Shown here: positions 16,559-24,804 of the stretch, piece by piece | How positions within the stretch are numbered: the first letter of the stretch is position 1 | How the letters are laid out: each line of letters begins with the position of its first letter | Assembly (NCBI GenBank): GCA_035758575.1 | Contig: DASTXH010000014.1 | Coordinates: 1 to 42,535, forward strand | Direction: 5' to 3' | Length of the DNA stretch: 42,535 nt | Source: JANWHZ01 sp035758575 | Lineage (GTDB): Bacteria; Patescibacteriota; Saccharimonadia; Saccharimonadales; UBA4665 | Notes under the pieces: generated by a model | What the model was told of the DNA's origin: nothing | What the model saw: only the letters and a program-made list of their open reading frames with translations | Database searches by the model: none | Position numbers and translations under genes: made by a program

Positions 16559-16831
16559 GTGATTATGATCATACTTATGCACGTCATCATTGCGCTCGCC
16601 AGTATTGCAGCCACTTCCCTAACAGCACTGTTCCCTTCGGACGCGCGGCTGAAGGTAAGCGGTGGCCTAATCGCGGCTACGTTTATTACCGGAACATATT
16701 TAGTTATCCACCTGCATGTACCCCTGGTGCAGACGTGCGAAACAGGACTGGCCTATCTGGCTGTTACTACGGCCGGCATGGCTGTTGGCGTGCGGCGCCT
16801 GGCGCTGGCTAAGCAGCGTACTCAGCGCTAG
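16559..16831 (+). CDS. Small three-helix membrane protein at the end of the cyo operon
   Basis: About 90 residues (GTG 16559, or 88 from ATG 16565). Three hydrophobic segments (about 3-24, 33-52, 61-80), with histidines in VIHLHVP at the end of helix 2 and a basic C-terminus. It follows cyoE by 15 bp and is likely co-transcribed. It may help oxidase assembly, but no known family is recognised. Its last 23 bp overlap the end of the convergent histidine kinase gene. Confidence 0.6.
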   Translation: MIMIILMHVIIALASIAATSLTALFPSDARLKVSGGLIAATFITGTYLVIHLHVPLVQTCETGLAYLAVTTAGMAVGVRRLALAKQRTQR

Positions 16832-17825
16832 CGCATAGATCGACCGTTGCCGTCGTGCCCTTCCCTGGCCGGCTGGTGATAGTGATGGTGCCGTTGTGTA
16901 TATCGGCGATATGCTTGGCAATGGATAAGCCCAGTCCGTAGCCGTCGCTACCTGTTCGCGCTTTGTCGGCGCGGTAAAAGCGGTCGAAGACATGCTCGAG
17001 TGCGCGTTGTTCGATACCGATACCGTGATCTTGTATGATAATGGATGTTGTATCGCCTTTGTGGCCGGTAGTAATGTTGACCGAAGCGTGCTGCGGGCTG
17101 TATTTGATGGCGTTATCTAGCAGGATTATCAGTAGCTGCACCAGGCTATTCTCGTCGCCGTATAGCGGGTGATCCATGACGTTGTTATGGATAGTTATAT
17201 GTTTTGCTTTGGCTCGTGCTGCGGTCTTCTCAATGGCTTCGGCAACAATCGTGGCAGTGCTGAGCGTCGTGAATGTATGCTGCATCTGGCTTAGTTCTAG
17301 CTGACTCAGGCGCAAAAGGTCATTGAGCAGCGTATTGAGCTTGTCGGCATCTTCCAAGTTGCTCTGTAGCGCAGCGCGCAGCTCGTCGGCGGAAGCGTGT
17401 TTATCGAGCAGTACTACTTCGCTGCTCATCTTGAGGGCGGTTAGCGGCGTACGAAGCTCGTGGCTGGCATCTGCCACAAAGCGCTTTTGGCGCTCATTGG
17501 ATGCTTCTACGGGCCGCAGCGTGCGTTGCGCGAGCCAGTAGCTGGCCAGCCCGGCAATGAGAAGTACGAGGATATTAAAGTAGATCAGATTTTGCAGAAT
17601 AGCGTGCGCGCCTAGTTCCAGGTCTTTGTCGTGGACAAAAAACGAGTTGCCCGAGAACACGGGGAATGCCTTATAAATGCGCGATTGTTGGGATGTCAGC
17701 GTTTGGGCCAGCGTGTCGGTGGCGAAGCGGTACACGACGACGCTGAACATCAGACTGATGAACATCACTAGCAACATGTACCAGCCGGTCAATTTCCAGA
17801 TGGCGGACTTGTAGATGTCGCTCAT
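16809..17825 (-). CDS. Sensor histidine kinase of an OmpR-type two-component system
   Basis: 338 residues: helix 1 (about 12-34), a short extracytoplasmic loop of about 45 residues, helix 2 (about 79-99), then the catalytic region. H-box FVADASHELRTPLTA with phospho-acceptor His122, N-box LLDNAIKYSP, G1 DHGIGI, F-box FDRFYRAD and G2 GYGLGLSIAK are all intact. Overlaps its response regulator by 4 bp. The small loop suggests sensing of a membrane or small ligand signal. Its tail converges on the cyo operon, but control of cyo is only a guess. Confidence 0.95.
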   Translation of the reverse strand: MSDIYKSAIWKLTGWYMLLVMFISLMFSVVVYRFATDTLAQTLTSQQSRIYKAFPVFSGNSFFVHDKDLELGAHAILQNLIYFNILVLLIAGLASYWLAQRTLRPVEASNERQKRFVADASHELRTPLTALKMSSEVVLLDKHASADELRAALQSNLEDADKLNTLLNDLLRLSQLELSQMQHTFTTLSTATIVAEAIEKTAARAKAKHITIHNNVMDHPLYGDENSLVQLLIILLDNAIKYSPQHASVNITTGHKGDTTSIIIQDHGIGIEQRALEHVFDRFYRADKARTGSDGYGLGLSIAKHIADIHNGTITITSRPGKGTTATVDLCASAEYAA

Positions 17826-18502
17826 GCCGCTTCTATCTTATAACCAAAGCCGCGCTGTGTGTGGATGAGCGGCGGGCGGCCGGGGAATGCCCGGTCGATC
17901 TTGTTGCGCAGGTAGCCTATGTATACTTCTACGGTGTTCGGCAGCACCAAAGCATCTTCATTCCAGACATGATTGATGATCATATCTTTGGTAACTGTCC
18001 TGCCCTGACTGTGCAAGAGGTACTCAAGCAGGGCGTACTCTTTGCCGGACAATTTGATCTCATCTTCACCACGTTTTACCTGGTATGTGCTGGGGTCGAG
18101 GGTAAGGTCGCCTAGGCGCACTACGGTGCCGGTGTGCGTGGGCGGCCGGCGGAACAGCGCCTGGACGCGCGCTACTAGTTCATCAAATGAGAACGGCTTG
18201 ACGAGATAATCGTCGGCACCACTGTTCAGCCCTTCTACTTTGTCTTGTATGCTGCCGCGGGCAGTAAGCATTAAAATGGGCACCTTTATGTCCTCGTTGC
18301 GCACGCGGCGGCACAGCTCCACTCCGTCCATGCTGCCGGGCAGCATGCGGTCAAGCACGACTAAGTCATAATCTGGGTCCACAGCATACGACAGGCCGGT
18401 ATCGGCGTCGTGTACTACGTCTACGGCGTAGCCCTTTAGTTCTAGGCCGCGCTTGATTGCGGCGGCAATTTTTATATCATCTTCAACTACGAGTATTCGC
18501 AT
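17822..18502 (-). CDS. OmpR/PhoB-family response regulator
   Basis: 226 residues: receiver domain (1-118) with acidic pair Asp8/Asp9, phospho-acceptor Asp51 (VVLDRMLPG), Thr in MLTARG and Lys in YLVKPFSFDEL; winged-helix DNA-binding domain (about 128-224) with KEYALLEYLL, VEVYIGYLRNKID and TQRGFGYKI. First gene of the pair with the kinase downstream. A TATAAT lies 7 nt before the ATG, so the mRNA may be leaderless. Confidence 0.96.
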   Translation of the reverse strand: MRILVVEDDIKIAAAIKRGLELKGYAVDVVHDADTGLSYAVDPDYDLVVLDRMLPGSMDGVELCRRVRNEDIKVPILMLTARGSIQDKVEGLNSGADDYLVKPFSFDELVARVQALFRRPPTHTGTVVRLGDLTLDPSTYQVKRGEDEIKLSGKEYALLEYLLHSQGRTVTKDMIINHVWNEDALVLPNTVEVYIGYLRNKIDRAFPGRPPLIHTQRGFGYKIEAA

Positions 18503-18509
18503 ACTATGT

Positions 18510-18515
18510 ATTATA
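18510..18515 (-). promoter_or_regulatory. -10 element 7 nt before the response-regulator ATG
   Basis: Perfect TATAAT on the minus strand (18515-18510), then exactly 7 nt and the ATG at 18502. This puts the predicted transcription start on the A of the ATG. No convincing -35 hexamer at 17 bp. Confidence 0.5.
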
Positions 18516-18554
18516 CCCTGCCTCTATGAGAGCCAGCTTAAGGGGTGAAAGGGG

Positions 18555-19502
18555 CTATTTTTTGTAGCGCAGGCGTTTGGTATGGGCTAGTTCTTGCTCG
18601 ATTAGCGTGCGGTTGATACTGATGAGGTTGGCAATAACATTCAATACGACGCATAAAAACGCTGCCATCAGCAGTATCAGGCCCAGCAGCATGGATTGCA
18701 GATGCCCATGCCCGTTCCGGTCACTGATGTAGGTGAGTATTAGGAAGCGCGCAAACGGTATGGAGCCGGCAACAAAGAACAGCGCGCCGAAGGTGCCGAA
18801 TATAACGTGCGGACGATACATGATATAGGCGCGGATGATAGCGGCGGCAGATTTGCGCACGTGCTGCCAGGTGCTTTTGAACAGCCGCGACTCGCGTGTT
18901 TTGGGATTGGTGTCTATGGGAATGCTGGTAATGGCCAGGCGCTTGTTGCCTGCCTGGATTATGGTTTCCATGCAGTAGCTAAACATGGTTATGGTGTTTA
19001 GTTCTATCAGCGCTTCGCGTGAGTAGGCGCGGAAGCCGCTGGCGGCATCAGGCAGGTTTGTGCCGGCGGCCAAGTTGACAATGCTGCTGCCAAAGCGTTG
19101 CAGCCATTTTTTGAACGGTGAGAAATGCTCAATCTTGTGCGTCTGCCGGTCGGCAATAACGATATCCGCAGTACCGTCGATGATGGGCTTCACTAGGTCG
19201 GCAATGCGCTCCTGAGGGTACTGATTATCCCCGTCGGTATTCACGACGATATCCGCACCAAGCTCCAGCGCCCGCTCCACCCCGTGGCGGAACGAGATAC
19301 CGAGGCCTCGGTTGCGGCTGTGGCGCACGATGTGCTTGACGCCGAGTTTGCGTGCAACGGCGATGGTTTTGTCGGTTGATCCATCGTCTACTATTAAAAT
19401 TTCTAGCGAATCAACCCCCTGAATGGATTTCGGGATGCTTTCTAGTACAAGCGGCAGTGTCTTTTCTTCGTTCAGACACGGTATCTGGACTATTACTTTC
19501 AT
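18555..19502 (-). CDS. GT2 glycosyltransferase with two C-terminal helices (polyprenyl-phosphate sugar synthase-like)
   Basis: 315 residues. GT2 domain (1-225): MKVIVQIPCLNEEKTLPLVL, ILIVDDGSTDKT, RGLGISFRHGVERAL and DxD-type NTDGDNQYPQ. Two transmembrane helices follow (about 233-258 and 268-292), as in DPM1/GtrB-type enzymes that make polyprenyl-phosphate-linked sugars. A TATACT (19535-19530) and AGAGG just before the ATG serve as candidate promoter and ribosome site. It stands alone between regulatory and pseudopilin genes; the acceptor is unknown. Confidence 0.9.
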   Translation of the reverse strand: MKVIVQIPCLNEEKTLPLVLESIPKSIQGVDSLEILIVDDGSTDKTIAVARKLGVKHIVRHSRNRGLGISFRHGVERALELGADIVVNTDGDNQYPQERIADLVKPIIDGTADIVIADRQTHKIEHFSPFKKWLQRFGSSIVNLAAGTNLPDAASGFRAYSREALIELNTITMFSYCMETIIQAGNKRLAITSIPIDTNPKTRESRLFKSTWQHVRKSAAAIIRAYIMYRPHVIFGTFGALFFVAGSIPFARFLILTYISDRNGHGHLQSMLLGLILLMAAFLCVVLNVIANLISINRTLIEQELAHTKRLRYKK

Positions 19503-19665
19503 AACCTCTGCAAGCCTCTGATCATGTTTAGTATAGCGCGAATTTTATCTCTACGCTCGAGTATAGGCCATGAACCTGTAAATACTCTGTAGGCCTGCGT
19601 GGCGCTAGCAACGTACCCTGCCCGTGGTGTACAATCGTAAGCGTTATTAGCTGCAATGGATGTGC

Positions 19666-20118
19666 ATGAAAACATACATTTTTCGCAACAGACAAGCCGG
19701 TGATACCATCGTTGAGGTGCTTATTGCTGTGGCAGTGATCTCCATGATTTTGGCCGGTGCTTTTCTGGTGACCAGCCGGAGCACACGAGCAGTGCGTGAT
19801 TCCGAGGAGCATGCGCAGGCATTGCAATATCTACAGGGTCAGGTGGAGCTACTGCGTGCTGCTGCCGGCCGTTCGGGCGGGCTGCCCGCTACACTGACTA
19901 CCCCGTTCTGTCTGGATTTGTCGCAGACGTACTATCAGCCCGCGGGGTCAAGCCCGCAGTGTACGCTAGGGTCGCGCTACGCCATCACCATTACAGGCGC
20001 TACGGCTACGCCAGTAGTAAACGGCACGACTACATTCAACCTTGTCGCAACCTGGCCATCGGTGTTAGGTGATACGGCCACGGTATATCTTGCCTATAAA
20101 GTCGTGGTGACACCGTAG
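19666..20118 (+). CDS. Type IV pseudopilin-like (PilV-type) prepilin
   Basis: 150 residues from ATG 19666 (an in-frame ATG at 19660 adds two). Prepilin signature: short basic leader MKTYIFRNRQAG, cleavage after Gly, then DTIVEVLIAVAVISMIL with Glu at position +5 and a hydrophobic stem helix. The C-terminal globular part has two cysteines (FCLDL, QCTLG) likely to form a disulfide. It would be processed by a prepilin peptidase and join a type IV pilus or competence-type filament. No other pilus gene is nearby; CPR bacteria often scatter single pseudopilins. Confidence 0.85.
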   Translation: MKTYIFRNRQAGDTIVEVLIAVAVISMILAGAFLVTSRSTRAVRDSEEHAQALQYLQGQVELLRAAAGRSGGLPATLTTPFCLDLSQTYYQPAGSSPQCTLGSRYAITITGATATPVVNGTTTFNLVATWPSVLGDTATVYLAYKVVVTP

Positions 20119-20250
20119 TATGTGCGTAGGGGTGGAGCCTATTTTGTATGGTGCGATGCGGTACTGTTGGCGGTGGCGTAGCCGCGAGTGATGGCGCCCT
20201 GTAAGCCTTCTCTAAGCAATGCGTAATAGAGTATACTAGGAGCCACTCAC

Positions 20251-21915
20251 ATGCCACTCAAAGACTCAGACGACTTACGAAAATTCCGTTCGGCCGCCTA
20301 CCAGCCGCGCCGCGTGCGCCCTGCTATGGACATGCGTCGTATAGCGCCGCGCCCGGGCACGCCGGCAATTGGTAAAACGCTGCCCTCTGCCGGGCCGCGT
20401 CTGAATCGCGTCAATCCTATGCCCGCTACCCCGCACCAGCCACCGTCCCGTAGTATTCCCGTTGCCGCTCCCCGGCCGCAACCATCGAACCCGCCGCTGC
20501 AGCTTGGTGATGCACCCCGACATACGCGGCGCGGTGCCGCGCCCAGCGTCAAAAAACGACGCAAGATCTTTACGGTAAAGCGCATTATCCTCACGCTCGT
20601 CGTGCTTTTATTGTTGGGCGGCGGCTGGATGGCTGCAAAAGTGCTGATAAACACTGCCAGAATATTCCACGGCAGTGTTTTTAGTGTCCTTACTACCACC
20701 AAGTTGAAGGGCGAAGACGTGGGCCGGGTGAATATCTTGCTAGCCGGCAACTCCGCTGACGATCCCGGCCACGACGGCGCCAATTTGACCGATTCAATCA
20801 TGGTGGTCAGTATTGATACCAAAAACAACACCGCCTTTATGCTGAGCGTTCCGCGCGACCTATGGGTGGAGATACCGGGCTATGGGCATGCCAAGATCAA
20901 TGAGGCGTATGTAGACGGGCAGACCGGCAATTTCAGCGCCCCCGGCTATCCGAACGGCGGCATGGGGCTGCTTGAGGAAGTGATCCATCAGAACTTCGGC
21001 CTGAACCTCAACTACTATGCGCTGGTCGACTACAATGCAGTGCGTGATGCCGTAAATGCCGTCGGCGGCATAGACGTCAATATCCAAAGCTCCGATCCTC
21101 GCGGGCTGTACGACCCCAGTATCGACTGGGCCACACACGGGCCGCTGGTAAAGCTGACGAACGGCATGCATACACTGAACGGAGAGCAGGCGCTTGACTT
21201 GGCGCGGGCGCGCGGCGATGCCTATGGCTCCTATGGCTATATCCAGTCCGACTTCGAGCGTACCCAGAACCAGCGATTGATGCTGATGGCACTGAAGACA
21301 AAAATCCTGAGCGCCGGTACGCTGGCGAACCCCATCGCACTGAGTAATTTGTTTGACTCCCTAGGCAAAAACGTCACCACGGACATGACGCTCAGCGAAG
21401 CCCGTCGCTTGTACGACCTCGGCAAAAAAGTAAATAACGCCAGCATTACATCGGCCAGCCTGAATAGCGCCAACGGCAAAAACCTCCTAGCCAACTACAC
21501 ATCCCCTACTGGACAGTCGGCATTGATCCCTGCCGCAGGCGTAGACGACTTTACGCAGATCCAGGCGTACATAGTGCGGCTTACCAGTGACAGCGCTGTC
21601 ACGCGCGAAGGTGCGACCGTAGTGGTGCTCAACGGCACCAGCACCTCTGGTTTGGCGGCAAGCGCTCAGACAACCTTAACCGGCAAAGGTGTGAATGTGG
21701 GCGCAGTGGGTGACGCTGCCAGCCCGGTTACCAACACTACTATTATTGACGCTTCTGCCGGCAAGATGCCCGGTACTTTGGGGCTCCTGAAACAGCTGTA
21801 TGGGCAGAATGTGACCGCAACCAATCCATACGCTGGCACTTACACCGCTGATTTCATTGTTATTCTTGGCCCCGACCAGGCAGCCAAGACGGCAAGTACC
21901 CCTGCTGCACAGTAG
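20251..21915 (+). CDS. LytR-CpsA-Psr (LCP) family glycopolymer transferase with LytR_C domain
   Basis: 554 residues. A long basic, proline-rich cytosolic tail (1-108), one helix (about 111-131), the LCP domain (about 150-350) and a C-terminal LytR_C domain (about 450-545, starting GATVVVLNGTSTSGLA). LCP motifs: NLTDSIMVVSID (Mg-binding Asp), LSVPRDLWVEIPG (phosphate-binding Arg) and GHAKINEAY. LCP enzymes move lipid-linked glycopolymers onto peptidoglycan, so this may attach the glycan of the 1-11511 locus. TATACT (20232-20237) and AGGAG 8 nt before ATG support the start. Confidence 0.95.
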   Translation: MPLKDSDDLRKFRSAAYQPRRVRPAMDMRRIAPRPGTPAIGKTLPSAGPRLNRVNPMPATPHQPPSRSIPVAAPRPQPSNPPLQLGDAPRHTRRGAAPSVKKRRKIFTVKRIILTLVVLLLLGGGWMAAKVLINTARIFHGSVFSVLTTTKLKGEDVGRVNILLAGNSADDPGHDGANLTDSIMVVSIDTKNNTAFMLSVPRDLWVEIPGYGHAKINEAYVDGQTGNFSAPGYPNGGMGLLEEVIHQNFGLNLNYYALVDYNAVRDAVNAVGGIDVNIQSSDPRGLYDPSIDWATHGPLVKLTNGMHTLNGEQALDLARARGDAYGSYGYIQSDFERTQNQRLMLMALKTKILSAGTLANPIALSNLFDSLGKNVTTDMTLSEARRLYDLGKKVNNASITSASLNSANGKNLLANYTSPTGQSALIPAAGVDDFTQIQAYIVRLTSDSAVTREGATVVVLNGTSTSGLAASAQTTLTGKGVNVGAVGDAASPVTNTTIIDASAGKMPGTLGLLKQLYGQNVTATNPYAGTYTADFIVILGPDQAAKTASTPAAQ

Positions 21916-21947
21916 GAGCGGCGCCCTTGCTATTCTTTCTTCATTGT

Positions 21948-21965
21948 CTGTAATAAAATTTACAG
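21948..21965 (+). promoter_or_regulatory. Perfect dyad in the upstream region of the Crp/Fnr gene
   Basis: CTGTAATAAAATTTACAG has exact 6-bp arms around TAAAAT. It lies between the LCP stop (21915) and the regulator at 22181 in a 265-bp non-coding stretch. It could be an operator or a weak stem; no U-run follows. The rest of this gap shows an ATGCC/GGCAT stem at 21970-21987 and a GC-rich patch near 22100-22135, but no gene. Confidence 0.3.
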
Positions 21966-22180
21966 TGGAATGCCTTACACTCGGCATACTTAAGGTAGTA
22001 ACACGTAAGCGGAGGCGTGGATACGATACAGTACATCGATAATTCATCGCGAAAACAGTGCGGTGCATTACCGTGGAGTGGACTGTATGTGTATGCCGCC
22101 TTGGTGCGGCCGCAGCAAGCGGCGGCGCGGCTACGTAATGTCAATAACGGGCAACATCAGTTAGCACTGAAGGATGACGT

Positions 22181-22864
22181 ATGTTTGAACAGACGGTAAT
22201 GACACTCCAGGACTTCCTCAAGGGGTATGTGGTAAAGAGCTATAGGAAGGGTGAGATAATCATCTTTCAGGGCGAGGCGCCGCGCACGGTGAGCGTTGTA
22301 AAAAACGGCATCATCAAAGTGTACAACTTGAACCATAATGGCGATGAGAAGCCGGTTGGCTTTCAGACCGAGGGGGAGATATTCCCTGCTCCGTGGGCTT
22401 TTTACAAGGCGCCCAGCGCGCTGTACTACTACGAGGCGCTAACGGATGTGGAGCTGTACCATGTGCCGCGTGATGACTACCTGCAGTTCTTGAAGCGTAC
22501 ACCTGATGAGCTGTATAGCCAGTTGGAGCGTATGATCACCGACTACCTCGGTAGCATGATGCGCTTGAATGCTCTGCAGCACTCCCGAGCTGCCGACAAG
22601 CTGGTATACACCCTGCACTACCTGGCGTTGAGCCAGGGTAAGCGTATTTCCGAAGAGGAGGTAGAGATTATGCTCGACCTTACTCATCAGGACTTTGCGA
22701 ACCTTACTGGTCTCACCCGAGAGACCGCTGCAACTGAGCTGAACAAACTCAAGAGTATGGGGATTATCAGCTATGGCAAGCACATCCCGTACCGTATAAA
22801 GATAAAGAAGCTCAATGCCGCTCTAAACGACCAGTCGGTGGCCGAAGTCCAGTTAAACAAATAG
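22181..22864 (+). CDS. Crp/Fnr family transcription regulator
   Basis: 227 residues from ATG 22181, with AAGGATG as ribosome site 4-8 nt upstream. The cyclic-nucleotide-binding-type beta barrel spans about 15-115 (YRKGEIIIFQGEAPRTVSVV, VKNGIIKVYN), a long dimer helix about 120-145, and a winged helix-turn-helix about 160-220 with the recognition region FANLTGLTRETAATELNKLK. There is no N-terminal Cys cluster for an Fnr iron-sulfur centre, so cNMP or another small ligand is more likely. It is a candidate to act at the site before cyoA. Confidence 0.93.
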   Translation: MFEQTVMTLQDFLKGYVVKSYRKGEIIIFQGEAPRTVSVVKNGIIKVYNLNHNGDEKPVGFQTEGEIFPAPWAFYKAPSALYYYEALTDVELYHVPRDDYLQFLKRTPDELYSQLERMITDYLGSMMRLNALQHSRAADKLVYTLHYLALSQGKRISEEEVEIMLDLTHQDFANLTGLTRETAATELNKLKSMGIISYGKHIPYRIKIKKLNAALNDQSVAEVQLNK

Positions 22865-22899
22865 GTACGGCAGCACCATTGTCAATTGTCACTAGTAGA

Positions 22900-23262
22900 C
22901 TATTTTAGAACGTCCGCAACAACCTTGGTGAGGTTTTGCGGTGCTGTCCATGATTTTATGATGCAGCGCGTTGCGCCAAGGTCGTACGCCTCGGTAACTT
23001 CCGGCGAGTTTTCCATATTGGTAAAAATGACGACTTTTACGTCGCCGTGCTGGTCCAGGTTGTAGTGCTGCAGGAACTCCAGGCCGCCCATAATGGGCAT
23101 AAGCAGATCGAGCAATATGAGATTTGGCTGGAACGTCTTTGCGGCCTCAAGTGCTTGTTCACCATTGAAGGCCGCGGCAACATCGTACCCCGCCTTCTTT
23201 AAGATAGTTTGGTAGGCGGTGTTGAGGTCTTTATCGTCTTCAACAATTAAAATCCTGGCCAT
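22900..23262 (-). CDS. Stand-alone response regulator receiver domain
   Basis: 120 residues, a CheY-like receiver and nothing else: Asp9/Asp10, phospho-acceptor Asp52 (LILLDLLMPIMGG), Thr in IFTNME and Lys104 in CIIKSW. With no output domain it must act by protein contact. AGGAG lies about 14 nt upstream. It is the last gene of the sensory operon 25704-22900, 86 bp after the PAS kinase, which is its likely partner. Confidence 0.93.
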   Translation of the reverse strand: MARILIVEDDKDLNTAYQTILKKAGYDVAAAFNGEQALEAAKTFQPNLILLDLLMPIMGGLEFLQHYNLDQHGDVKVVIFTNMENSPEVTEAYDLGATRCIIKSWTAPQNLTKVVADVLK

Positions 23263-23348
23263 ATGTCGGAATATTTCTCCTAAAGACCTTTAGCAAATTG
23301 TACCTCTTTGTACTACCATGCAGGAAAGCGCGGCGCATATGAAATATC

Positions 23349-24518
23349 TTACAGTGTATCAGAAGATGTCTGCACGGCGCTGCTGGTAGCAGCAAGGTCC
23401 TTTGGAAGCGAGACAAAGAATGTGCTGCCTTTGCCCTCGTCGCTCCTAAACCATATTTTACCATGAAGTGTGCCCACAAGGCCGCGTACAACATAGAGCC
23501 CCAGGCCTGTACCGGTGGTTTCTTGCCGCAGTGCGTTGGTGGCGCGGAAAAATTTGGTAAAAATCTTGTGCTGCGCGGCAAGGGGTATGCCTATACCGTT
23601 GTCTCTCACGACGAATGTTACAGCGTGCGCGGTATGGCGCATACGTACGTCAACCGACCCTCCTGCAGGTGTATATTTGATAGCGTTGCCTACCAGGTTG
23701 GCCAACACTTCCTTGACGATGAAACTATCGGTGTGTATGTTGATGGGTTCTTGTGGCTGGTGGAACGAGAGGGTGATGTTGCGCTCTTCTGCGCTAAGGT
23801 GGTGTTGCCGCACGATGTCTGCGGCCAGGTGCCGTGCGTCGTGCTCGGCGCTGCTTATCTCGATACTGCCGCTTTCCATGCGCGCGATGTTTAGGAGCGT
23901 GCTGATTAGCTCGTTCATGGTGTTGGTGGCGCTGATGATAGTATCAAGCGCGGTTGCCTGTTCGGCCGAGATACCGCCCATGTATCCCTCGATAAGCATG
24001 TGGGCATAGGTTTTTATAGCAGAAAGTGGCGTACGCAACTGATGCGAGGCGACCGATATGAACTCGCTTTTCATGCGGTCAATCTCATTCTCTATGGTTA
24101 TGTCGCGGAAAACTTGAATAGCGCCAACTGGGCGGCCACCCAAGATGATAGGCGATACGGTTAGGCTGACCGGTACATGTGTGCCCTGTTTTGTCACGTA
24201 AAGCACCTTTTCAGTGACTGCGCTGCCGGTCAGGAACATTTTGACGATGGGGCGTTCAATAAGGGGCATGTTCGTACCGTCCGACCGTAAAATGGGCACG
24301 ATACGCGGAAACCATTGCCCGAATGCATCCTCAGGTCTGAGTCCAAGTATTTTGAGCGCGCTGGGGTTTATACGGGTAATGCGGCCGAATTCGTCGGTGG
24401 CTATAGCGCCTTCGCCAATACTGCGGAAAATCGCCTCAGATTCAGCTTGTACCTCGGCTACCGTAGCGGGTGCTACATTCAGATCAGGGTGAGTGGTATT
24501 GTGTCTTTTGGCTGGCAT
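23349..24518 (-). CDS. PAS-domain histidine kinase (cytosolic)
   Basis: 389 residues without a membrane helix. One PAS domain (about 25-145; EGAIATDEFGRITRINPSAL, then VGAIQVFRDIT), then HisKA with FISVASHQLRTPLSA and phospho-acceptor His159, N-box LVGNAIKYTP, G1 RDNGIGIP and G2 GTGLGLYVVRGL. It starts 8 bp after the small gene at 24527-24799. As it has no membrane segment, the eight-helix protein at the head of the operon may be its sensor or anchor (inference). Confidence 0.94.
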   Translation of the reverse strand: MPAKRHNTTHPDLNVAPATVAEVQAESEAIFRSIGEGAIATDEFGRITRINPSALKILGLRPEDAFGQWFPRIVPILRSDGTNMPLIERPIVKMFLTGSAVTEKVLYVTKQGTHVPVSLTVSPIILGGRPVGAIQVFRDITIENEIDRMKSEFISVASHQLRTPLSAIKTYAHMLIEGYMGGISAEQATALDTIISATNTMNELISTLLNIARMESGSIEISSAEHDARHLAADIVRQHHLSAEERNITLSFHQPQEPINIHTDSFIVKEVLANLVGNAIKYTPAGGSVDVRMRHTAHAVTFVVRDNGIGIPLAAQHKIFTKFFRATNALRQETTGTGLGLYVVRGLVGTLHGKIWFRSDEGKGSTFFVSLPKDLAATSSAVQTSSDTL

Positions 24519-24526
24519 ATGCGTTC

Positions 24527-24799
24527 TTATGTCGTGCTATTGCTGTGTTTGGCGGGTTCATGAAGCAACTTGCCGAGCTGGCTGATGTACTCCTCGATAA
24601 TCTCGCTGTCTTCCGTTAGGAACGACACCGCTACTTGGATCCAATCGATGAGCTTACCGAGGTCTTCCCGGGACAATTCCTGCGGTTCTTTTGATAAGTG
24701 ATTCTGAATCTGGCGGTCTATGAAGCGATCTGCAGCCGGCCCTAAATATACATGCGTAACACGCACGACTCTGTCGTATAAGAGCTGACGGCGGTGCAC
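24527..24799 (-). CDS. Small helical protein between membrane sensor and kinase
   Basis: 90 residues from GTG 24799. This start is chosen because GAGGAGG, formed by the last codons of the upstream gene, lies 10 nt before it; a longer frame to 24898 would overlap the upstream gene. The product is mostly helical and acidic toward the C-terminus (LSREDLGKLIDWIQVAVSFL), with no membrane helix or known motif. Position between an eight-TM protein and a PAS kinase suggests a signalling adaptor; I do not recognise the family. Confidence 0.65.
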   Translation of the reverse strand: MHRRQLLYDRVVRVTHVYLGPAADRFIDRQIQNHLSKEPQELSREDLGKLIDWIQVAVSFLTEDSEIIEEYISQLGKLLHEPAKHSNSTT

Positions 24800-24804
24800 C
24801 TTTT

